This document shows, one piece after another, positions 12,601 through 19,627 of a DNA stretch of 33,399 nt; positions within the stretch are counted from its first letter, which is position 1; the number at the start of each line of letters is the position of its first letter. The DNA lies in assembly GCF_023630195.1 (NCBI RefSeq), contig NZ_JALPKN010000004.1, positions 1 through 33,399 on the forward strand. The letters are read 5' to 3'. Source of the stretch: Actinotalea sp. C106. Lineage in GTDB: Bacteria; Actinomycetota; Actinomycetes; Actinomycetales; Cellulomonadaceae. The notes beneath the pieces are model-generated. The model was given only the letters and a program-made list of their open reading frames with translations. It ran no database searches and had not been told where the DNA came from. The translations under genes were made by a program, and so were the position numbers.

Positions 12601-13583
12601 GCGAGCGTCTCCCTCTCCTGGGCGAGCAGCAGGTACAGCACGGCCATCCGGACCGCGACCCCGTTGGCGACCTGCTCGAGGATCACGGCCCGGGGTGAGT
12701 CAGCGGCCTCGGCCGAGATCTCGAGCCCGCGGTTCATGGGGCCCGGGTGCAGCACGATCGCGTGGTCGGGCAGCATCCGCAGCCGTCGGGAGTCCAGGCC
12801 GAAGGACCGGGTGTACTCGAGCGGACTGGGGAAGAACCCCGTGGCGCCCGTGCGGTCACCACCCATCCTCTCCCGCTGGACCCGGAGCATCATGATCGCG
12901 TCCGGCTGCTGGTCGGCCAGCACGGCGTCGAGGTGGTACGAGATCGAGCACGGCCAGGCCTCGGCGCCCACGGGCACCAGGGTCGGGGGTGAGACGAGGG
13001 TCACCTCAGCACCGAGCGTGTGCAGCAGCTGGACGTTCGACCGCGCGACCCGGGAGTGCAGCACGTCCCCGACGATCGCGACCCGCAGGCCGGCGAGGTC
13101 GTTCCCGACGCCGTCGGGGTTGGCCGTCGTCCCGGTCAGGTGCCGACGGATCGTGTAGGCGTCGAGCAGGGCCTGCGTGGGGTGCTGGTGGGTCCCGTCC
13201 CCCGCGTTGACCACCGAGGTGCCGACCCAGCCCGAGTGGGCCAGCCGGTGCGGGGCGCCCGAGGCGGGGTGGCGGATGACCACGGCGTCGGCCCCCATGG
13301 CCTGGAGGGTCTGGGCGGTGTCCTTGAGGGACTCGCCCTTGGAGACGCTCGAACCCTTGGCGGCGAAGTTGATGACGTCGGCCGAGAGCCGCTTGGCCGC
13401 CGTCTCGAAGGAGATGCGCGTGCGGGTCGAGTCCTCGAAGAAGAGGTTGACCACGGTGCGTCCGCGCAGGGTCGGCAGCTTCTTGATCTCGCGGGCCTGG
13501 GTCGCCGCCATCTGCGCGGCCGCGTCGAGGACCTCGATGGCCGTCGTGCGGTCCAGGTCCGCAGCGCTGAGCAGGTGCCTCAT
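12597..13583 (-). CDS. pyrB: Aspartate carbamoyltransferase, catalytic subunit
   Basis: First committed step of pyrimidine synthesis: aspartate plus carbamoyl phosphate to carbamoyl aspartate. The 328-residue protein carries the carbamoyl-phosphate loop [13 protein letters not shown] (about 48-60) and [28 protein letters not shown], the aspartate-domain motif [10 protein letters not shown], and [12 protein letters not shown] follow. No regulatory pyrI gene is present, as expected in actinobacteria where PyrR regulates the operon. The ATG overlaps the pyrR stop by four bases (13580-13583). Confidence 0.97.
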   Translation of the reverse strand: MRHLLSAADLDRTTAIEVLDAAAQMAATQAREIKKLPTLRGRTVVNLFFEDSTRTRISFETAAKRLSADVINFAAKGSSVSKGESLKDTAQTLQAMGADAVVIRHPASGAPHRLAHSGWVGTSVVNAGDGTHQHPTQALLDAYTIRRHLTGTTANPDGVGNDLAGLRVAIVGDVLHSRVARSNVQLLHTLGAEVTLVSPPTLVPVGAEAWPCSISYHLDAVLADQQPDAIMMLRVQRERMGGDRTGATGFFPSPLEYTRSFGLDSRRLRMLPDHAIVLHPGPMNRGLEISAEAADSPRAVILEQVANGVAVRMAVLYLLLAQERETLA

Positions 13584-14197
13584 CGCGCTCCCCCGTCGAT
13601 CCGCACCGAGTCGACGCCGTCGGTCTCGACCAGTCGGACCCGCACCTTCTCGGCGAGGGAGGTGGGCAGGTTCTTGCCGACGTAGTCAGCGCGGATCGGC
13701 AGCTCGCGGTGGCCCCGATCCACCAGGACGGCGAGCTGGACGGCGCGGGGACGGCCGAGGTCGTTGAGGGCGTCGAGGGCGGCCCGGATGGTGCGCCCCG
13801 AGAAGAGCACGTCGTCCACGAGCACGACGACGCGGTCGTCGATGCCCGCCGCGGGCAGGTCCGTGGCCCCGAGTGCGCGGGTCGGGTGCTTGTGCAGGTC
13901 GTCGCGGTACATGGTGACGTCGAGGGAGCCGGCCACCGCGGTGGGGTCCAGACCGGGCTCGACCTCGGCGAGGCGAGCCGCGAGCCGCTGCGCGAGCGGC
14001 AGGCCCCGGGTCGGGATGCCCAGGAGGACGAGGTCGGCGGCGCCCTTGTTGCGCTCGAGGACCTCGTGGGCGATGCGGGTCAGGGCCCGGGCGATCTCGG
14101 GCTGGCCGAGGACCTCGGCGCCCGCCGCCTCGCCACCGGAGCCACCGACGGGCTCAGCAGGAGGGACGGCATCGGGCAGAGCAGGGCCAGAGGACAT
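13580..14197 (-). CDS. pyrR: PyrR, pyrimidine operon regulator / uracil phosphoribosyltransferase family
   Basis: RNA-binding regulator that responds to UMP and often also has uracil phosphoribosyltransferase activity. The 205-residue protein has a roughly 25-residue low-complexity N-terminal extension, then the PRTase fold: [46 protein letters not shown] and the PRPP-binding motif [22 protein letters not shown], ending [21 protein letters not shown]. The ATG at 14197 is fixed by a strong AAGGAGG Shine-Dalgarno sequence seven bases upstream. It is the first gene of the pyr operon and is preceded by an RNA hairpin resembling its own binding site, which indicates autogenous translational control. 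Confidence 0.96.
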   Translation of the reverse strand: MSSGPALPDAVPPAEPVGGSGGEAAGAEVLGQPEIARALTRIAHEVLERNKGAADLVLLGIPTRGLPLAQRLAARLAEVEPGLDPTAVAGSLDVTMYRDDLHKHPTRALGATDLPAAGIDDRVVVLVDDVLFSGRTIRAALDALNDLGRPRAVQLAVLVDRGHRELPIRADYVGKNLPTSLAEKVRVRLVETDGVDSVRIDGGAR

Positions 14198-14204
14198 CTG
14201 GCGA

Positions 14205-14230
14205 CCTCCTTCCCCGCCTCACAGGACGGG
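14205..14230 (-). promoter_or_regulatory. PyrR-binding loop adjoining the pyrR Shine-Dalgarno sequence
   Basis: The minus-strand transcript reads CCCG-UCCUGUGAGG-CGGGG (14230 to 14212) and then AAGGAGG (14211-14205), seven bases before the pyrR AUG. The core UCCUGUGAGGC fits the PyrR-binding consensus ARUCCNGNGAGGYU in the UCCNGNGAGGY part. CCCG and CGGG form a stem closing the loop, and CC/GG form the upper stem. With UMP bound, PyrR held here would block ribosome access. Translational repression by PyrR has been described in Mycobacterium smegmatis. No terminator/antiterminator pair is visible. Confidence 0.7.
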
Positions 14231-14391
14231 TCGTTAAAGGATGTCTGACGCCGTGAACACTAACGCACGCGCCCCGGTACGACCGCCCAGGCCGGAGACC
14301 ACCAGGCCCTAACGCGCAGCCCTCATGCCTCCCGAGGCGTCGCCGGAGGGCTCAAGGGCGCGCCGATGTCCCGATTGCGCCGTTCTGGCAC

Positions 14392-14397
14392 GATACT
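14392..14397 (+). promoter_or_regulatory. Candidate -10 hexamer GATACT of a leaderless GGDEF-EAL transcript
   Basis: GATACT matches TATAAT at four of six positions and ends exactly six bases before the GTG at 14404. No Shine-Dalgarno sequence precedes that GTG, so the message may start at the start codon. No convincing -35 is visible. Confidence 0.35.
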
Positions 14398-14403
14398 TCC
14401 CTT

Positions 14404-16677
14404 GTGCCTCCTCTCGCCCCACCGACCCTGACGATCATCCAGTGCGTCGTCGCGGGCCTCATCGCGGGCCTGTGCATGCTCCACCTGGGCTGGTGGCGGG
14501 GCGAGCTCCGACGGTCCGGGGCGGGCTGGACCTTGGTGTGGACCGCGGCGCTCGCGGTGCTGTGCCTGGCGAGCGGTCTCACCGGGGTGGTCACCCCCGG
14601 CACCGGCACCGAGGCCCTGCTGCTGGTGCGGTTCTGCGCCTTCGCCGCTGCGGTGGTGCTCGCCCTGCCCGCGATCCGCGCCCTGACCGACGGGCCAGGG
14701 GTCCGCAGCCTCGCCCTGGGCACCCTCGCCTGGTACGGCACCGCCGTGGTGCTCTGGTCGACCACGGACCTCGTCTACACCCACACGATGCTCGACGGGG
14801 TGCCCGCGTACGGCCCGTTCGCCCCTGCCGTGGAGCTGCTGCCCGTGGCCGTCGTCGGGGTGTACGTCGCGGTGGCGGTGCGCTCCCAGCCGATGACCCT
14901 CGTCGGCGCGGTCGTGACGATCGCCGGGTTCACCTCGGCCCTGATGCTGCTGGCCTCTTCCCTCCGTCCCACGAGCCCCACGACCGAGCTGCTCGCCGGG
15001 CTCTGGGTGCTCCCCCTGGTCGGCGGGCTCCAGGTGCTCGCCACGACGCGCATCGCGGCGGTGCGTCGCGAGGCGATCCGGCACGCGACCCGACGGGACG
15101 CCCTCGCCCGGGTCGCGAACGCGGCGTGGTACCTGCGCAGCCCCGAGGCGATCCTCGAGCGGGCCAGGGACGAGTGCCGCGTGGTCCTCGAGGACCCGAC
15201 GATCGAGGGCACCCTGCGCCCCCTGGCCCGCGAACGCTTCGTCGCCGAGTTCGGGCCGGCCGACGGCCACGAGCAGGACGCGGACGCGCGCGCCTTCCAG
15301 CGCGACCTGGCGCGGGTGGTCTCCGGTGCTGCCGAGCGGATCAGCCTGACCGACCGGCTGAGCCACGCGGCGTTCACCGACTCCCTCAGCGGGCTGCACA
15401 ACCGCCCCGCGCTGGACCGCCGGCTCGCCCAGGCCCTCGAACGGGCCAACGTCGAACGGTCCCGTGTCACCCTCCTGTTCTGCGACGTGGAGGGCCTGCG
15501 CAGGGTCAACCACCGGCGAGGCCGGCGCGGCGGCGACGACGTGCTGGTCTACGCCGCCGCGCACCTGGAGGCCGTGGCCGGGCAGCTCGGGTACGTCGCA
15601 CGGCACGGCGGGGACGAGTTCGTCGTCCTGGTCGAGCGCGCCGGCTCCGACGCGGACCTGCGCACCCTCGCGCACCGGCTGCGCGACGGCTTCAGCCCCC
15701 CGGGGTCCGACGTCCTGGGCCCACGCCTCGCCGTCGGGGTCGCCACCTGGCAGCCCGGGGACCTCGTCGACCCGGACGCCCTCCTGCGCGACGCGGACCT
15801 GGCGATGCTCGAGGCCAAGCGGTCCCACGCGGGAGTCGCCCTCTACGACGCCGATCTGCGCACCAAGGTCGCAGCCCAGCTCCAGCTGCGCCGTGAGCTC
15901 GAGCAGGGGCTCGGTGAGCGGGAGATCATCGGGTACTTCCAGCCGCTGAGCGACGCGGTGACTCTGGAGGTCACGAGCCTCGAGGTGCTCGCGCGGTGGT
16001 GCCGGAAGGGCACGGTGCTCCCGCCCGCCGAGTGGTTGCCCTTCGCCGAGGAGAGCGGCCTGATCGTCGAGGTCGGGCGACAGGTCTTCCGGGCGGCCCG
16101 GGAGGGCATGGAGCGCTTCGACCTGCCCGTCGCGGTCAACGTGGCGGCCCGCCAGCTCGACGAGCCGGACTTCGTCACCCACGTCGAGGAGTCCTGGGGC
16201 ACCGACGCGTGGGACCGGCTCACGATCGAGGTGACCGAGAGCGCCCTGCTGTACGACGCCGAGCACGTGCGGGGCTCGCTCGAGGCCCTGGCCGAGCGCG
16301 GGGTGCGGATCGCGATCGACGACTTCGGGACCGGCTACAACTCCCTGTCCCGTCTCGGCGAGCTACCGCTGCACGTGCTCAAGATCGACCGGACCTTCGT
16401 GCAGGAGGTCCGCAGCCCCGAGGGGGCCGCCGTGCTGAGAGCCATCATCGCCCTGGCCGAGGCGCACGGGCTCGACGTGGTCGCCGAGGGGGTCGAGCAC
16501 GCCGACGAGCTCACGGCGCTGGTCGAGATGGGGGTGCGCACCGTGCAGGGCAACATGCTCGGGGCGGCGCGGGCGGGGCTGCCCATCCGCGGTGCCCGCG
16601 CGGAGTCCGCCCGCACCTCACCGGCCGCGGTGCACCTCGCGGCCGTCCACCGGGTGCGGCCCTCGACGACGGTCTGA
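14404..16677 (+). CDS. Membrane-bound GGDEF-EAL protein (cyclic di-GMP synthase/phosphodiesterase)
   Basis: A 757-residue protein with about seven N-terminal transmembrane helices between residues 8 and 213, a linker region (about 215-320), a GGDEF domain (about 325-480) and an EAL domain (about 490-725). The GGDEF signature is intact (RHGGDEF, 400-406) with the upstream metal residue in FCDVEG (D361). No RxxD inhibitory site is seen before it. The EAL domain reads EVL (527-529) and keeps N579, E612 in TES, DDFGTGYNSL (639 on), LKID near 659-662, AEGVE (694-698) and Q715. Its closing motif QGNMLG departs from the usual QGYxF. Both activities therefore look possible. It is the only plus-strand gene here and stands alone between pyrR and nusB. 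Cyclic di-GMP control of the nearby type IV pili is plausible but inferred. Confidence 0.92.
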   Translation: MPPLAPPTLTIIQCVVAGLIAGLCMLHLGWWRGELRRSGAGWTLVWTAALAVLCLASGLTGVVTPGTGTEALLLVRFCAFAAAVVLALPAIRALTDGPGVRSLALGTLAWYGTAVVLWSTTDLVYTHTMLDGVPAYGPFAPAVELLPVAVVGVYVAVAVRSQPMTLVGAVVTIAGFTSALMLLASSLRPTSPTTELLAGLWVLPLVGGLQVLATTRIAAVRREAIRHATRRDALARVANAAWYLRSPEAILERARDECRVVLEDPTIEGTLRPLARERFVAEFGPADGHEQDADARAFQRDLARVVSGAAERISLTDRLSHAAFTDSLSGLHNRPALDRRLAQALERANVERSRVTLLFCDVEGLRRVNHRRGRRGGDDVLVYAAAHLEAVAGQLGYVARHGGDEFVVLVERAGSDADLRTLAHRLRDGFSPPGSDVLGPRLAVGVATWQPGDLVDPDALLRDADLAMLEAKRSHAGVALYDADLRTKVAAQLQLRRELEQGLGEREIIGYFQPLSDAVTLEVTSLEVLARWCRKGTVLPPAEWLPFAEESGLIVEVGRQVFRAAREGMERFDLPVAVNVAARQLDEPDFVTHVEESWGTDAWDRLTIEVTESALLYDAEHVRGSLEALAERGVRIAIDDFGTGYNSLSRLGELPLHVLKIDRTFVQEVRSPEGAAVLRAIIALAEAHGLDVVAEGVEHADELTALVEMGVRTVQGNMLGAARAGLPIRGARAESARTSPAAVHLAAVHRVRPSTTV

Positions 16678-16686
16678 GCTCGATGT

Positions 16687-16740
16687 GCTGAGGCCAGGTG
16701 CGCTCAGGCCAGGTCTGCTCAGGCCAGGTGCGCTCAGGCG
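16687..16740. repeat. 15-bp tandem repeat, about 3.6 copies, between convergent genes
   Basis: Units GCTGAGGCCAGGTGC, GCTCAGGCCAGGTCT and GCTCAGGCCAGGTGC at 16687, 16702 and 16717 are followed by a partial unit GCTCAGGCG (16732-16740) that runs into the nusB stop codon. The array fills nearly the whole gap between the GGDEF-EAL gene and nusB. It probably arose by slippage. A role in transcription termination is possible but no clear hairpin is formed. Confidence 0.8.
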
Positions 16741-17150
16741 AGCAGCGTGGGCTTGAGGTCCACGAGTCGACCGAGCAACCCGTTGATGTAGGTGGGTGAC
16801 TCGTCGGTCGACAGCGACCGGGCGAGCTCGACGGCCTCGTCGACCGCGACGGCGTCGGGGACCTCGTCGTTGAAGAGGACCTCCCACGCGCCGATGCGCA
16901 GGACCGCGCGGTCCACCGCTGGCATGCGCTCGAGGGTCCAGCCGTGGGCGTAGGTCGAGAGGTACTCGTCGATGCGCGACTGCTCTGCCAGGACCCCCTC
17001 GACCAGGTCGACCGAGTACTGGGGCAGGGAGGCCTCGGTGCCGGGCTGGGCGATGCGAGCCGCGAGGATCTCGATCGGGGCGGCCCCGCGCTGGTCGGCC
17101 TCGAACAGCACGTCGACCGCGCGCTTGCGCGCCTTGCTGCGGGCGCTCAC
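16734..17150 (-). CDS. nusB: Transcription antitermination factor NusB
   Basis: A 138-residue all-helical protein that binds boxA RNA with NusE (ribosomal protein S10) to antiterminate rRNA transcription. Family motifs are clear: SARSKARKRAVDVLFEADQRG at the N-terminus, DEYLSTYAHGWTLERMPAVDRAVLRIGAWEVLF in the middle, then VAVDEAVELARSLSTDESPTYINGLLGRL. The GTG start at 17150 is one base after the efp stop, so the two are cotranscribed in the conserved actinobacterial efp-nusB pair. The stop codon lies inside the last copy of the 15-bp repeat. Confidence 0.96.
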   Translation of the reverse strand: MSARSKARKRAVDVLFEADQRGAAPIEILAARIAQPGTEASLPQYSVDLVEGVLAEQSRIDEYLSTYAHGWTLERMPAVDRAVLRIGAWEVLFNDEVPDAVAVDEAVELARSLSTDESPTYINGLLGRLVDLKPTLLA

Positions 17151-17151
17151 C

Positions 17152-17715
17152 TCAGTCGTTCACACGGCCGAGGTACGACCCGTCGCGGGTGTCGACCTTG
17201 ACGCGCGTCCCGCCCTCGACGAACAGCGGGACCTGGATCTCGGCGCCGGTCTCGACGGTCGCGGGCTTGGTCCCGCCGGTCGAGCGGTCGCCCTGGAGGC
17301 CCGGCTCGGTGTAGGTGATCTCGAGGACCACCGAGGGGGGCAGCTCGACGTACAGCGGCGTGCCGTCGTGGGTCGCGACCATGGCCTGCTGGCTCTCGAG
17401 GAGGTAGCTGGCGGCGTCGCCCACCGTGGCCTCGGAGACGTTGATCTGGTCGTAGGTCGAGACGTCCATGAAGACGTAGTCGGCGCCGTCCTTGTACAGG
17501 TACTGCATGTCGCGCTTGTCGACGTTGGCCGTCTCGACCTTGGTGCCGGCGTTGAAGGTCTTGTCGACGACCTTGCCCGACAGGACGTTCTTCAGCTTGG
17601 TCCGCACGAACGCGCCGCCCTTGCCGGGCTTGACGTGCTGGAACTCCACGACGGTCCAGAGCTGCCCGTCCAGGTTGAGGACGGTGCCGTTCTTCAGGTC
17701 ATTGGTCGTGGCCAC
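17152..17715 (-). CDS. efp: Translation elongation factor P
   Basis: Binds stalled ribosomes and promotes peptide-bond formation at polyproline stretches. The 187-residue protein has the three beta-barrel domains: [18 protein letters not shown] with the domain I tip loop [14 protein letters not shown], then [17 protein letters not shown], and the C-terminal signature region [13 protein letters not shown] to [14 protein letters not shown]. The GTG at 17715 (MATTNDL) is chosen over longer in-frame extensions because it matches the family N-terminus and has AGGAAG seven bases upstream. A likely -10 (TACACT, 17885-17890) would give a leader of about 160 bases. Confidence 0.96.
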   Translation of the reverse strand: MATTNDLKNGTVLNLDGQLWTVVEFQHVKPGKGGAFVRTKLKNVLSGKVVDKTFNAGTKVETANVDKRDMQYLYKDGADYVFMDVSTYDQINVSEATVGDAASYLLESQQAMVATHDGTPLYVELPPSVVLEITYTEPGLQGDRSTGGTKPATVETGAEIQVPLFVEGGTRVKVDTRDGSYLGRVND

Positions 17716-17860
17716 AGTGGATCTTCCTGTCGAGTTCTGAGGGGCGAGCCTCGCGTCGCACCCGGGGCGCCCGGTCGGTGGACGCGCAGGTCGGTGAACA
17801 GGCGGGTCTGCTGACCAGCCCTGTCCGTGGACCGGCGGCCCCGGGTCATGGCTCCGGCGG

Positions 17861-17919
17861 GCCCGCGCGGGCGGACCGCCGTCCAGTGTAGCCGTCCGGG
17901 CACCCCGGCCCGCGCGGGC
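17861..17919 (-). promoter_or_regulatory. Candidate efp -10 element flanked by two identical 12-bp palindromes
   Basis: On the minus strand TACACT (17885-17890) is a good actinobacterial -10. The perfect palindrome GCCCGCGCGGGC occurs at 17908-17919 upstream and again at 17861-17872 downstream, with centres 47 bases apart. The upstream copy also lies 15 bases after the stop of the preceding membrane-protein gene and could instead be part of its terminator. No matching -35 is visible. Confidence 0.35.
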
Positions 17920-17933
17920 TGCTGCCGTCGCGT

Positions 17934-18479
17934 TCAGCCGGTGACGAGAAGGCGGGCGACCGCGCCGACGGCCACGGCCCACAGCATCGAGGCGAGGGTC
18001 CCGATGACGAAGCGCTCGGAGGTCTCGGGGTGCTGCCGGATCTCGGGGTAGCGTCCCAGGCCCTTGACGGCGATGACGAAGGCGATCCCGGCGGGGTACC
18101 CGGCGACGAGGCAGGCGGTCACCGCGAGCCGCTCGAGCACGCCGATCCAGGTGCCCCCGCGCAGGGTCGAGGGGCTCGCGGGGTGAGGGCCTGGGTCCGG
18201 GGTCTGCTCGGCGGCGGGTGCGAGATCGGGTTCCGTCGTGGGCTCGGCGGGTGCCAGCAGTCCCTCCTCAGGCAGCCCCTCCTCAGGCAGGCCCTCCTCA
18301 GGCGGCTCCGGCTCGCCGCCCTGCCGCGCCTCCGGGCCGAGGGCCTGCGTGGTCGGCTCCTGGCGGGCGTCGTGCGACCTGGCCGCGACGCGAAGCACCG
18401 CAGCGGTCAGGGGCCAGCCGCCGAGGGCGCTGAGGGCCAGCGCGACCAGGACCACCAGGACCACGAGGGCGTCGTTCAT
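17934..18479 (-). CDS. Small membrane protein paired with SatD-like gene (DUF3307-like C-terminus)
   Basis: A 181-residue protein with an N-terminal transmembrane helix (about 5-30), a hydrophilic Pro/Glu-rich linker of about 70 residues with three PEEGL repeats, and two further hydrophobic helices (about 112-140 and 158-180). The C-terminal pattern [38 protein letters not shown] and [15 protein letters not shown] resembles the C-terminus of DUF3307 membrane proteins, which I recall are often encoded next to satD. The ATG overlaps the satD-like stop (ATGA, 18476-18479), so the two form a coupled pair. The function is unknown. The family link is by eye and needs a profile search. Confidence 0.75.
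   Translation of the reverse strand: MNDALVVLVVLVALALSALGGWPLTAAVLRVAARSHDARQEPTTQALGPEARQGGEPEPPEEGLPEEGLPEEGLLAPAEPTTEPDLAPAAEQTPDPGPHPASPSTLRGGTWIGVLERLAVTACLVAGYPAGIAFVIAVKGLGRYPEIRQHPETSERFVIGTLASMLWAVAVGAVARLLVTG
18258..18302 (-). repeat. In-frame 15-bp tandem repeat (three copies) encoding PEEGL
   Basis: Three 15-bp units, differing only at the fourth plus-strand base (CAGTCCCTCCTCAGG, CAGCCCCTCCTCAGG, CAGGCCCTCCTCAGG), sit in the linker of the membrane protein and encode PEEGL three times. The varying base is a third codon position, so the protein repeat is exact. Copy number may vary between strains, changing linker length without a frameshift. Confidence 0.85.
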
Positions 18480-19087
18480 GCGTCTCCTTCGGCGAGCAGC
18501 CGTGCGGCGGCGGGTCGGACCGCGAGCTCCTCGGCCCACAGCGCGGTACGCAGGCGCTGGCTGACGGCCTGCTGGGTGATGCCGAGGCGTTCGGCGACGG
18601 CGTCCTGGGTCGCGTCACCGAGCGCGGCGAGGGTGTCGATGACGGCCCAGCCCTGCTCGGTGCGCCGCGCCATGATCGCACCGACGAGGGTCAGCACCGC
18701 CTCGCAGTCCGCCCCGGCCGGCGCGTGGGTGGCCTCGACCGCGATCGGGACGGGGCGGGTCCGGCTCTTGGCCCGCTCGACCGCCTCGCGGGCCAGCACG
18801 AAGGCGGGGCCCGAGCCTGCGCGCGCCGCCGCCGGCAGGGGCTCGTCGACAGCTCCGGCCCCGAGACCCACGGTCCACTCCCCCAGGCGCAGCACCTCGA
18901 GGGCGGTCTCGACGGCGAGGCGCGGGTCGTCGAGCACGGCCTGGACCTCGTCGCCCACGGTCCGTTCGAAGGGACGCACCACGCCGGGAGCGTCACGCAC
19001 GACGCGGTCCTCGAGATGCCCGAGCAGCCGATCCACGCGGTCCCCCACGCGTCGACTGCCTTGCTGGTCGATCGTCAGGACGAACAT
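18476..19087 (-). CDS. SatD-family protein with C-terminal helix-turn-helix
   Basis: A 203-residue protein. The first roughly 115 residues follow the SatD pattern: a beta strand with IDQQGSRR (ITGDIIGSR in relatives), TVGDEVQAVL (LGDEFQ), a glycine-rich strand WTVGLGAGAVDEPL and SGPAFVLAREAVERAK. The C-terminal part (about 155-195) is a helix-turn-helix, ATQDAVAERLGITQQAVSQR, so the protein probably binds DNA. The family's function is not established. The ATG at 19087 has no Shine-Dalgarno sequence and lies six bases after a TAGTCT -10, so translation probably starts at the first base of a leaderless message. It overlaps the downstream membrane gene by four bases. Confidence 0.8.
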   Translation of the reverse strand: MFVLTIDQQGSRRVGDRVDRLLGHLEDRVVRDAPGVVRPFERTVGDEVQAVLDDPRLAVETALEVLRLGEWTVGLGAGAVDEPLPAAARAGSGPAFVLAREAVERAKSRTRPVPIAVEATHAPAGADCEAVLTLVGAIMARRTEQGWAVIDTLAALGDATQDAVAERLGITQQAVSQRLRTALWAEELAVRPAAARLLAEGDA

Positions 19088-19090
19088 GGA

Positions 19091-19123
19091 ACAAGACTAG
19101 AGGCTTGTCTGGGGAGAAACAAG
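19091..19123 (-). promoter_or_regulatory. satD-like promoter overlapped by inverted ACAAG half-sites (candidate operator)
   Basis: On the minus strand TTGTTT (19117-19122), a 17-base spacer and TAGTCT (19094-19099) form a good primary-sigma promoter that starts on the A of the satD-like ATG. Three half-sites alternate in orientation along the plus strand: ACAAG 19091-19095, CTTGT 19104-19108 and ACAAG 19119-19123. They form two inverted pairs with spacers of 8 and 10 bases that cover the -10 and -35. The HTH of the SatD-like protein is the obvious candidate binder. Confidence 0.55.
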
Positions 19124-19125
19124 CC

Positions 19126-19578
19126 CTAAGCGTTGTGCGCGAGACGTCCTGCGACGGCTCCGAGAGCCAGCCGGTAGGAGTCGAGGCCGAACCCGGCGAC
19201 GGTCCCGGTCGAGACGGCGGCGACGACGCTGGTGTGCCGGAACTCCTCGCGGGCGGCGGGGTTGGAGAGGTGGACCTCGACGAGCAGCAGGCCCGAGGTG
19301 GTGACCTGGGCGGCGGCGTCCCGCAGGGCGTAGGAGTAGTGCGTGAAGGCCGCGGGGTTGAGGACCACGTGAGCCCGGGAGTCGACGGCCTCGTGGAGCC
19401 AGCCGACGATCTCGGACTCGTCGTCGGTCTGGCGCGTCTCGGCCTCGAGGCCGAGCTCGCGGGACCATCCGTCGACGGCCGCGGCGAGGTCGGCGAGGGT
19501 CGCGGAGCCGTAGACCTCGGGCTCGCGGACGCCGAGCCGCCCGAGGTTGGGTCCGTTGAGGACGAGCACGCGAGTCAT
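19126..19578 (-). CDS. aroQ: 3-dehydroquinate dehydratase, type II
   Basis: Third step of the shikimate pathway, 3-dehydroquinate to 3-dehydroshikimate. The 150-residue protein matches type II enzymes in size and motifs: [19 protein letters not shown] with the catalytic Arg and Tyr, [15 protein letters not shown], the substrate-binding [16 protein letters not shown], and [17 protein letters not shown] with the catalytic His. The middle motif lacks the histidine of the common QSNHEG form, a variation I believe occurs in other actinobacteria. The ATG at 19578 has no Shine-Dalgarno sequence but has TAGGCT six bases upstream. It follows aroB by 49 bases. Confidence 0.94.
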   Translation of the reverse strand: MTRVLVLNGPNLGRLGVREPEVYGSATLADLAAAVDGWSRELGLEAETRQTDDESEIVGWLHEAVDSRAHVVLNPAAFTHYSYALRDAAAQVTTSGLLLVEVHLSNPAAREEFRHTSVVAAVSTGTVAGFGLDSYRLALGAVAGRLAHNA

Positions 19579-19584
19579 GGCGCG

Positions 19585-19590
19585 AGCCTA
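19585..19590 (-). promoter_or_regulatory. Candidate -10 hexamer TAGGCT of a leaderless aroQ transcript
   Basis: TAGGCT on the minus strand is followed by CGCGCC and the aroQ ATG, the same arrangement as at metK. The -35 region is weak. It would allow aroQ to be expressed independently of aroCKB. Confidence 0.4.
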
Positions 19591-19627
19591 GAGCAGCACG
19601 GGCGGGCCCCGGTCGGCGTGACCGGAC

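Noticed and set aside
14351-14377. CTCAAG followed by CCCGATTG upstream of the GGDEF-EAL gene as a third FliA-like promoter
   Set aside because: The spacing is 13 bases instead of 15 and the -10 is less complete. Sigma-28 spacing is strict, so I kept the GATACT -10 as the better candidate.
14323-16266. A 647-codon minus-strand open frame opposite the GGDEF-EAL gene
   Set aside because: The plus strand carries intact GGDEF and EAL motifs; the antisense translation has no recognisable domain and is repetitive in Gly, Arg and His.
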